DNA from: an uncultured Actinomycetes bacterium
GTDB taxonomy: Bacteria > Actinomycetota > Acidimicrobiia > Acidimicrobiales > Microtrichaceae
Length of the DNA stretch: 10,136 nucleotides
Direction of reading: 5' to 3'
Assembly: GCA_903953195.1 (NCBI GenBank)
Contig: CAJBIS010000103.1
Coordinates: forward strand, 1 to 10,136
Shown: piece by piece, positions 5,159 through 10,136 of the stretch
How positions within the stretch are numbered: position 1 is the stretch's first letter
Layout: every line of letters begins with the position of its first letter
Program-made: the position numbers and the translations under genes
Notes under the pieces: model-generated
What the model was told of the DNA's origin: nothing
The model's input: the letters and a program-made list of their open reading frames with translations, nothing else
The model's database searches: none

Positions 5159-6267
5159 CGTCTCGACCGGGCGAGCCCGATCCACATCGCGCCACCGTCG
5201 ACGTCTACGAGGCCCGCGGTCCGGAGTGGGAGGAGCTGCGCTCGCCCCGCCTCGACGAGGTCGCCGGGTTCACCGGGTCGCTCGGCCCGGACGACCGGCC
5301 CGTGGTCGATCTGGGCTGCGGTCCGGGCTGGCACCTGCCTGACCTCCCGCCGGGAACATTCGCCGTCGATGCCGCCGCCGCCATGTTGGCGCTCACGCCG
5401 AAGTACGCCGACGATGCACCTCGAGCGCAGGCGGATCTGCGCGAGTTGCCGTTCCGTCGGGGCGGACTGGGCGCGGCGTGGGCCAACAAGAGCTACGTCC
5501 ACCTGGACCGACGAGCCATGCCGATGGCGTGGTGGGATCTGCACCGCAGCCTGCGCGTGGGTGCGCCGGCGTTCATCGGTGTGTTCAGCGGCGACGAGGA
5601 CCATGCGGCGTGGGCGGACGACGACTTCGCCGGTCGATCGTTCTCGCACTGGCCCGACGACCTGCTCGGCCATGTCGTCGAGGGCGCGGGCTTCGAGGTG
5701 CGCGACTGGGTCCGCCGCCCCGAGTCCGACGGCGTCACGTTCCACGGCATGACGCTGCGGCGCGCCCGCACCCTCGCCGACACGGTCGGAGCCGGCATGC
5801 GACTGCTGCTCGTCGGGCTCAACCCGTCCGTCCACGCGGCTGATGTCGGCGTCGGGTTCGCCCGGCCCGGGAACCGCGCCTGGCCGGCGCTGCTGGAGTC
5901 CGGGCTGGCCACCGTCGATCGCGATCCCGTCGCGCTGCTGCGCGACGGTGCGGTTGGGATGACCGATCTCGTCAAGCGGGCCACGGCACGCGCCGACGAG
6001 CTCGACACCCGCGAATTCGTCCGGGGACTCGACCGCCTCGACGCGCTGTGCCGGTGGCTGCAGCCCGGCGCGGTGTGTGTGCTCGGCATCACCGGCTGGC
6101 GGGCGGCGACCGGCGACCGGACCGCGCGGGTCGGCACACAGGACCGCACACTCGGCGGCCGACCGGTCCATGTGATGCCGAACCCGAGCGGGCTCAACGC
6201 CCACACGAGCGTCGCCGATCTGGTCGATCACCTGCGCACCGCCCTCGCGCTCGGCGATCAGACCTAG
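5155..6267 (+). CDS. Fusion: SAM methyltransferase + Mug-type mismatch uracil/thymine DNA glycosylase
   Basis: This 370-aa protein has two domains in one uninterrupted frame. Residues ~1-210 are a class I SAM-dependent methyltransferase of the Methyltransf_11 type. Motif I is DLGCGPG (52-58), an acidic residue ends strand 2 (D72), and a D.RELPF segment (about 94-100) is followed by the strand-4 region. Residues ~215-370 match E. coli Mug (about 168 aa) along their length. GLNPS (221-225) corresponds to Mug GINPG with the catalytic Asn retained (N223). GVGFARPGNRAW (about 232-243) corresponds to Mug's FPFAHPANRFW. GMTDLVKRATARADEL matches GVTKLVDRPTVQANEV, and MPNPSGL (341-347) matches the NPSGLS strand-intercalating loop. 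Mug removes U or ethenocytosine opposite G. The methyltransferase's substrate is unknown and it need not act on DNA. The ATG at 5155 overlaps the SDR stop by 4 bp. An in-frame ATG at 5797 with an upstream GGAG could start the glycosylase domain alone. I do not recall this fusion as characterised. Confidence 0.82.
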   Translation: MTSRPGEPDPHRATVDVYEARGPEWEELRSPRLDEVAGFTGSLGPDDRPVVDLGCGPGWHLPDLPPGTFAVDAAAAMLALTPKYADDAPRAQADLRELPFRRGGLGAAWANKSYVHLDRRAMPMAWWDLHRSLRVGAPAFIGVFSGDEDHAAWADDDFAGRSFSHWPDDLLGHVVEGAGFEVRDWVRRPESDGVTFHGMTLRRARTLADTVGAGMRLLLVGLNPSVHAADVGVGFARPGNRAWPALLESGLATVDRDPVALLRDGAVGMTDLVKRATARADELDTREFVRGLDRLDALCRWLQPGAVCVLGITGWRAATGDRTARVGTQDRTLGGRPVHVMPNPSGLNAHTSVADLVDHLRTALALGDQT

Positions 6268-6270
6268 GTT
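6265..6270 (+). promoter_or_regulatory. Possible -10 box (TAGGTT) before the CrtC-like gene
   Basis: TAGGTT fits TANNNT and overlaps the stop codon of the fusion gene. A transcript starting about 7 bases later would carry a leader of about 38 bases containing the Shine-Dalgarno sequence at 6302-6308. There is no recognisable -35 element, so this is tentative; read-through from the upstream genes is an alternative. Confidence 0.25.
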
Positions 6271-6301
6271 GGCGTGCGGCACACCGCATCCGATGACCCA
6301 C

Positions 6302-6308
6302 GAGGGAG
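6302..6308 (+). promoter_or_regulatory. Ribosome binding site of the CrtC-like gene
   Basis: GAGGGAG sits six bases before the GTG at 6315. It decides this start over the out-of-frame ATG at 6293, whose frame lacks a plausible protein. Confidence 0.6.
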
Positions 6309-6314
6309 CACGAC

Positions 6315-7331
6315 GTGAGGATCCGACTGGAACCCGACGACGAGTACATGCACCCGGGACCCGAGCCGACCTTCAACGAGTCGATGTACTTCAACTGCTT
6401 CGACCCGGAGCAACGGGTCGGCGGATTCGTGCGGATCGGCAACCGACCCAACGAGGGTCACGCCGAGATGACCGTGTGCCTGTACCTGCCCGACGGGCGG
6501 GTCGGGTTCATGTTCCAGCGCCCCGAGATCGACGGGAACGAACGCTTCGACGCCGGCGGCGCCCACTTCGAGGTCGTCACGCCGTTCGAGGAGCTGCGCG
6601 TCAGCTACCGCGGACAGGTCGTGCTGCTCGACGAGCCACTCGAGATGGCCGAGCCCCGACAGGCGTTCCGGGACAACCCGTATGCCGAGGCCGAGGTCGA
6701 CCTGACGTACCTGGGCGCGTCGACCCCGTTCGGCGGCGAACCCGAGGAGCGCCACGAACGCCCCGGTGAGGAGTTCGCCCGCGGCCACTACGAACAGCTC
6801 GTCGTCGCACGCGGCACCATCCGGGTCGGTGACGACACCTGGCAGGTCGACGGGCGGGGCCTGCGCGACCACTCCTGGGGGCCACGCACCTGGCAGGCGC
6901 CGTGGTTCTACCGATGGCTCACGGTCAACATGAGCGACGGCACCGGGATGATGCTGAGCCGGGTCGCCCGGCAGGACGGTCCCGGCACACGCGGTGGCTT
7001 CGTGTGGGACGGCACCGACCTGCTCGCCGTCACCGACGCCCGCGTGCGAACCGACTGGTCCGGGGACGACGCCTACCACCACCGGGTCCACGCCACGTTC
7101 ACCACCGCGACCGCCGAGGGACCGGTCATCCGCGAGCTCACCGGCGACGTGATCAACCTCATTCCGCTCCGCAACCGTCGGGACGGCCGGGTCACCCGGA
7201 TCTCCGAGGGCATGACCCGCTGGACGCTCGACGTCGCCCTCGGCACCGACGCCGAGGCCACCACCGGCCACGGCCTCTCGGAGTACCTCGACCAGATCGT
7301 GGACGGCGCACCGGTCGGCATCGACGAGTGA
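6315..7331 (+). CDS. CrtC/AttH-like protein (DUF7064/DUF7065-type), possible hydratase-fold lipid or terpenoid protein
   Basis: This 338-aa protein resembles the hydroxyneurosporene synthase (CrtC)/AttH lipocalin-like superfamily, in the branch that databases label DUF7065 plus DUF7064. The N-terminal half has GGFVRIGNRPNEGHAEM (36-52 region) and a GFMFQRPE strand (64-71). The second half opens with the superfamily hallmark RDHSWGPR (184-191) followed by W193 and a run of beta strands, and ends with ..TTGHGLSEYLDQ (about 326-336). CrtC itself hydrates carotenoid ends, but most members of this branch have no known reaction, so activity here is inference. There is no signal peptide or membrane segment. 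The GTG start is fixed by GAGGGAG six bases upstream. It lies 127 bases upstream of a carotenoid oxygenase in the same direction, which strengthens a link to carotenoid or terpenoid chemistry without proving it. Confidence 0.7.
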   Translation: MRIRLEPDDEYMHPGPEPTFNESMYFNCFDPEQRVGGFVRIGNRPNEGHAEMTVCLYLPDGRVGFMFQRPEIDGNERFDAGGAHFEVVTPFEELRVSYRGQVVLLDEPLEMAEPRQAFRDNPYAEAEVDLTYLGASTPFGGEPEERHERPGEEFARGHYEQLVVARGTIRVGDDTWQVDGRGLRDHSWGPRTWQAPWFYRWLTVNMSDGTGMMLSRVARQDGPGTRGGFVWDGTDLLAVTDARVRTDWSGDDAYHHRVHATFTTATAEGPVIRELTGDVINLIPLRNRRDGRVTRISEGMTRWTLDVALGTDAEATTGHGLSEYLDQIVDGAPVGIDE

Positions 7332-7347
7332 CCCGCCGCCGGGTTGC

Positions 7348-7377
7348 TGAACACCGTTAGGCCAAGGCGCCTATGCT
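7348..7377 (+). promoter_or_regulatory. Candidate promoter of the carotenoid oxygenase gene
   Basis: TATGCT at 7372-7377 is a good -10 element. TGAACA at 7348-7353 matches four of six bases of TTGACA at an 18-base spacing. The transcript would begin near 7384 and have a leader of about 75 bases ending in an AGGGGG ribosome site. This differs from the leaderless genes in the window. Confidence 0.45.
7358..7373. promoter_or_regulatory. Inverted repeat TAGGC-N6-GCCTA overlapping the -10 box
   Basis: TAGGC (7358-7362) and GCCTA (7369-7373) form a perfect 5-bp inverted repeat with a six-base centre. The right arm overlaps the first two bases of the TATGCT -10 box. A protein bound here would block the promoter, so it is a candidate operator for the oxygenase gene. 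Arms are short, so chance is possible. Confidence 0.3.
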
Positions 7378-7444
7378 TCGGCCCGCAGCGGATCACGCCC
7401 GGCACGCACCTCGTCGTCGGGTCGGACCGCCCGCACGAACGACC

Positions 7445-7450
7445 AGGGGG
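7445..7450 (+). promoter_or_regulatory. Ribosome binding site of the carotenoid oxygenase gene
   Basis: AGGGGG ends eight bases before the ATG at 7459 and supports that start. Confidence 0.5.
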
Positions 7451-7458
7451 ATCCACGT

Positions 7459-8895
7459 ATGACCGTTCTCGAGCCCGAGCACGACCTCGCCGCCGCATTC
7501 ACGGGCGTCACCGACGACTACCTCACGGGCCAGTACGCGCCGATCCACGACGAGCGGCACGACGTCGAACTGCCCGTCACCGGCGAACTGCCGGCCGGAC
7601 TCCGAGGCGCATTCGTCCGCAACGGTCCCAACCCGTACTTCCCGCCGGGCGGTCGCTACCACGTGTTCGACGGCGACGGCATGCTGCACGGCGTGTACCT
7701 CGACGGTGAGGGCGGCGTCGAGTACCGCAACCGATGGGTCGACTCGCGCGGACTGCGCCACGAACGGTCCGTCGGACACTCCGTCTACGGCGGACTCGCC
7801 GAGTTCACGATGCCGCCGCCCGACGCGCTCGAGGCCGGAGGGCTCTACAAGAACACCGCGAACACCAACATCGTCCGTCACGCCGGCCGCTACCTGGCGC
7901 TGATGGAGGGTGCACACCCGACCGAGGTGACCGCCGAACTCGACACGGTCGGCGAGTACGACTTCTCGGGCGCGCTGCAGGGCGCCATGACCGCGCACCC
8001 GCGCTGGGATCCGACGACCGGCGAGATGCTGATGTTCGGGTACTCGCCGTTCCCGCCGTACCTCCGCTACCACGTGGTCGCCGCCGACGGGACGCTCGTC
8101 CGCTCCACCGACGTGCCGATCGACCGGTCGGTGATGATGCACGACTTCGTCGTCACGCCGGACCACGTCGTGTTCTTCGACCTGCCCGCGATGTTCGACG
8201 CCGAGGCGCTCATGACCGGCGGCAGCGCGATCCGCTGGCAGCCCGACGCCGGCGCCCGCATCGGGATCATGCCCCGCGACGGCGAGGGCTCCGACACGCG
8301 GTGGTTCGACGTCGACCCGTTTTACGTCTTCCACTTCCTCAACGCGCACGAGTCGGCCGACGGAACGATCGTCGTCGACGGCTGCCGCTCCGCCGCCATG
8401 CCGACGGCGTTCGGGGACGATCCACGCCCGGACAACGAGATCCGGCCGTACCTGTGGCGCTGGGAGATCGACACCGACGCCGGCACCGTGACCGACCGTC
8501 AGCTCGATGACCGAACCGGCGACTTCCCCCGGATCAACGACGCCCGCACCGGCCTGCCCAACCGATTCGGCGCGCAGGCCCACACCCGCCACTGGGACCA
8601 GGCCGGCGTCGAGTTCGACGGCGTGATCTGGTTCGACCTCGAACGCGACACGTCCAGCACGCACGTGTACGGCCCGACCAAGGTCGCGGGCGAAGCGGTG
8701 TTCGCCGCGGATCCGTCCGGCACCGCCGAGGACGACGGCTGGTTGGTCAACATCGTGACCGACCTCGCCGACGGCACCAGCGAGTTCGTGGTGCTCGACG
8801 CCCGCGACGTCGAGGCCGGCCCCGTGGCGTCGGTGGCACTCCCCCGCCGGGTGCCCTTCGGTTTCCACGGCAACTGGATGGCGGCCGACAGCTGA
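7459..8895 (+). CDS. Carotenoid cleavage oxygenase family protein (RPE65/ACO/lignostilbene dioxygenase family)
   Basis: This 478-aa protein is a full-length member of the non-haem Fe(II) carotenoid oxygenase family, seven-bladed beta propellers that split a C=C double bond with O2. All four iron-binding histidines are visible: H180 (AHPRWDP), H228 (MMHDFVVT), H292 (FHFLNAHE) and H470 (PFGFHGNW). Supporting acidic residues are E150 (ALMEG) and probably E298 and E422 (GEAVF). NGPNPYF (55-61), HVFDGDGMLHG (68-78) and KNTANTN (131-137) are further family landmarks. Bacterial members cleave apocarotenoids, stilbenes or phenylpropenes, and this cannot be settled by eye. K131 is near where lignostilbene dioxygenases carry a substrate-binding Lys, but I could not align it rigorously. 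No signal peptide is seen; the enzyme is probably cytoplasmic or membrane-associated. The start is set by AGGGGG upstream. The neighbouring CrtC-like protein and acyl-CoA synthetase suggest use of the aldehyde or acid products. Confidence 0.9.
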   Translation: MTVLEPEHDLAAAFTGVTDDYLTGQYAPIHDERHDVELPVTGELPAGLRGAFVRNGPNPYFPPGGRYHVFDGDGMLHGVYLDGEGGVEYRNRWVDSRGLRHERSVGHSVYGGLAEFTMPPPDALEAGGLYKNTANTNIVRHAGRYLALMEGAHPTEVTAELDTVGEYDFSGALQGAMTAHPRWDPTTGEMLMFGYSPFPPYLRYHVVAADGTLVRSTDVPIDRSVMMHDFVVTPDHVVFFDLPAMFDAEALMTGGSAIRWQPDAGARIGIMPRDGEGSDTRWFDVDPFYVFHFLNAHESADGTIVVDGCRSAAMPTAFGDDPRPDNEIRPYLWRWEIDTDAGTVTDRQLDDRTGDFPRINDARTGLPNRFGAQAHTRHWDQAGVEFDGVIWFDLERDTSSTHVYGPTKVAGEAVFAADPSGTAEDDGWLVNIVTDLADGTSEFVVLDARDVEAGPVASVALPRRVPFGFHGNWMAADS

Positions 8896-8918
8896 CCGAC
8901 AGCGGAGCCGTGGCTTCG

Positions 8919-8933
8919 GCGCCGCCGCGGCGC
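8919..8933 (+). terminator. GC-rich hairpin after the carotenoid oxygenase gene, possible weak terminator
   Basis: GCGCCG (8919-8924) and CGGCGC (8928-8933) form a perfect 6-bp stem with a 3-base loop, 24 bases after the oxygenase stop. No T-run follows, so it is not a classical intrinsic terminator. It also lies in the spacer upstream of the next gene's -10 box and could affect that promoter instead. In GC-rich DNA such stems are common. Confidence 0.25.
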
Positions 8934-8939
8934 GGTCCC

Positions 8940-8945
8940 TAGTCT
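8940..8945 (+). promoter_or_regulatory. -10 box (TAGTCT) of the acyl-CoA synthetase gene
   Basis: TAGTCT fits TANNNT and is followed by exactly six bases before the GTG at 8952. There is no Shine-Dalgarno sequence. This is the fourth gene in the window with this exact phasing, so a leaderless transcript is likely. Confidence 0.5.
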
Positions 8946-8951
8946 CACGGC

Positions 8952-10136
8952 GTGCTGCTCCACCACATCGTCGACCACGCCGCGGCGGCAGCACCCGACA
9001 CCACGCTCGTGGTCGACGGGGCTCGGCGCTGGAGTGCCACGGCGTTCGCCGAAACCGTGGAACGGCTGGGCTCAGGCATCGCGGCGGCCGTCGACCCCGG
9101 TGAGCGCGTGGCGATCGTGGCCGACAACCGGGCCGAGTTCGCCGCCGCGTTGTACGCCGTGCCCCGTGCGGGCGCCGTGCTGGTGATGGGCAACACCCGA
9201 CACACCGAGGCCGAGCTCGTCGGACTGCTGACGTCCACCGGTGCGAGCGCGGTCATCGCGAGCGGCGACCACCTGAGCCGACTCCTGGCCGTCACCGATC
9301 GAGTGCCGAACGTCGAGTCATGGTGGGACCTCGACGACCGCGGACTCGACGGCACCGGTGCGGTGAGCGAGTTGCTCGAGCACGAGGTGACCCCACCGGT
9401 CCGAGCCGACGAACGCGAGGTCGCCTGGCTGATCCCGACCTCCGGGACCACGGGCCGGGCCAAGGGCGTGCTGCTCACCCACCGCTCACTCATCGCCGCC
9501 GCACTCAACTCGGCCGTCGGGCGGCCCGTCGCCGATGACGACGTCTACCTCTTCCCGTTCCCGCTCTTCCACGTCGCCGCGTACAACGTGCTGCAACTGC
9601 ACCTGCGGCGACGCACGGTGGTGCTCGCCCCGAAGTTCGATGCCGTCGACGTCATGCGGACCATCGAGCGCGAGGGGGTCACGATGATGTCGCTCGCCCC
9701 GACGATGCTCGCCATGCTGCTCGACCACCCGGAGCGTGCGCGCTGCGATCTCTCGAGCCTGCGACAGATCTCGTACGGCGCGTCGGCGATGCCGCTCGAC
9801 CTGCTGCGGCGATCACTGCACGAGCTTCCCGACGTCGGACTCGCGCAGGGGTACGGCATGACCGAGCTGTCCGGGAACGCAGTGTTCCTCGGCCCCGAGG
9901 AGCACCGGCAGGCGGCCACCACTCGCCCCGAACTGCTCCGGGCCGCCGGCCGGCCGGGACCACTCGTCGAGTTGCGGATCGCCGACGACGACGGCACGGC
10001 GCTGCCGACCGGGCACACCGGCGAGATCCTCGTGCGCGGCGACCAGGTCACCCCCGGCTACTGGGCGCAACCCGAGGCGGACGCCGCGGCCTTCGTGATC
10101 GAATCCGACGGATCACGCTGGCTGCGCACCGGCGAC
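8952..10136 (+). CDS. Acyl-CoA synthetase / AMP-dependent ligase (3' end beyond the window)
   Basis: A frame open from GTG 8952 to the window edge encodes the first 395 residues of an adenylate-forming enzyme (ANL superfamily), which activates a carboxylic acid with ATP and joins it to CoA. The P-loop-like A3 motif TSGTTGRAKG is at 163-172 and the A5 motif GYGMTE at 300-305. The A7 Asp motif LRTGD ends exactly at the last visible residue (393-395). A FPLFHV segment after the P-loop resembles fatty acyl-CoA synthetases. The small C-terminal domain with the catalytic lysine (about 100-130 residues) lies outside the window. The start is chosen from the TAGTCT box six bases upstream and the correct N-terminal length. 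It follows the carotenoid oxygenase by 56 bases and may activate an acid derived from cleavage products, or ordinary fatty acids for the WS/DGAT. The substrate is not predictable here. Confidence 0.88.
   Translation, partial: MLLHHIVDHAAAAAPDTTLVVDGARRWSATAFAETVERLGSGIAAAVDPGERVAIVADNRAEFAAALYAVPRAGAVLVMGNTRHTEAELVGLLTSTGASAVIASGDHLSRLLAVTDRVPNVESWWDLDDRGLDGTGAVSELLEHEVTPPVRADEREVAWLIPTSGTTGRAKGVLLTHRSLIAAALNSAVGRPVADDDVYLFPFPLFHVAAYNVLQLHLRRRTVVLAPKFDAVDVMRTIEREGVTMMSLAPTMLAMLLDHPERARCDLSSLRQISYGASAMPLDLLRRSLHELPDVGLAQGYGMTELSGNAVFLGPEEHRQAATTRPELLRAAGRPGPLVELRIADDDGTALPTGHTGEILVRGDQVTPGYWAQPEADAAAFVIESDGSRWLRTGD

Noticed and set aside
4762..6282. 506-codon open frame on the minus strand across the SDR and fusion genes
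   Set aside because: Spans two well-supported plus-strand genes and their junction; composition is typical of a codon-bias shadow and there is no ribosome site.
6293..6314. ATG at 6293 as the start of the CrtC-like protein
   Set aside because: It is in a different frame from the conserved protein; GTG 6315 with GAGGGAG six bases upstream is the proper start.
7393..8994. 533-codon open frame on the minus strand across the carotenoid oxygenase gene
   Set aside because: It is antisense to a gene with all family motifs, its translation is low-complexity (Val/Arg/Gly/Asp-rich) with no recognisable domain, and long antisense frames are expected in GC-rich DNA.

Overview
The window looks like ordinary chromosome from a high-GC actinobacterium. 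The evidence is the strongly G/C-biased third codon positions, a WS/DGAT wax ester/triacylglycerol acyltransferase, a putative F420-dependent luciferase-like oxidoreductase, a RecB-family nuclease of the type found in mycobacteria, and several genes that appear to start directly at a promoter. The gene mix would suit a marine or freshwater Acidimicrobiia lineage (Ilumatobacter-like), but that placement is inference. There is no rRNA, tRNA, transposon, CRISPR array or phage gene. The longest gene-free stretch is about 175 bases.

Layout. The first ~67 bases are the tail of an upstream gene. Next comes a pair overlapping by 4 bp: a RecB/Cas4-like PD-(D/E)XK nuclease (79-891) and a PAP2 phosphatase (888-1478). 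A WS/DGAT acyltransferase (1527-2957) follows. It converges on, and overlaps by 8 bp, a small 59-aa gene of unknown function on the minus strand (2950-3129). A 176-bp divergent spacer (3130-3305) holds two inverted repeats and the promoter of the next plus-strand run: a luciferase-like monooxygenase (3306-4346), a short-chain dehydrogenase (4361-5158) and a 370-aa fusion protein (5155-6267). The fusion joins an N-terminal SAM methyltransferase to a C-terminal Mug-type (G:U/T mismatch) DNA glycosylase. The last part holds a CrtC/AttH-like (DUF7064/7065-type) protein (6315-7331), a full-length carotenoid cleavage oxygenase (7459-8895) and an acyl-CoA synthetase cut off by the window end (8952-10136).

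How the genes may work together. The WS/DGAT, acyl-CoA synthetase, SDR, luciferase-like oxidoreductase, CrtC-like protein and carotenoid oxygenase fit a theme of lipid, terpenoid or apocarotenoid turnover: cleave, oxidise or hydrate, activate as CoA thioester, store as ester. That is inference from neighbourhood only. The nuclease, the PAP2 phosphatase and the methyltransferase-glycosylase fusion do not obviously belong to it.

The two observations most worth following are (1) the methyltransferase-Mug fusion, which keeps the signature motifs of both halves in one uninterrupted frame, and (2) an exactly phased TANNNT box six bases before the start codon of four separate genes, none with a visible Shine-Dalgarno sequence. 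The second points to leaderless transcripts, including one that would begin inside an apparent operon.
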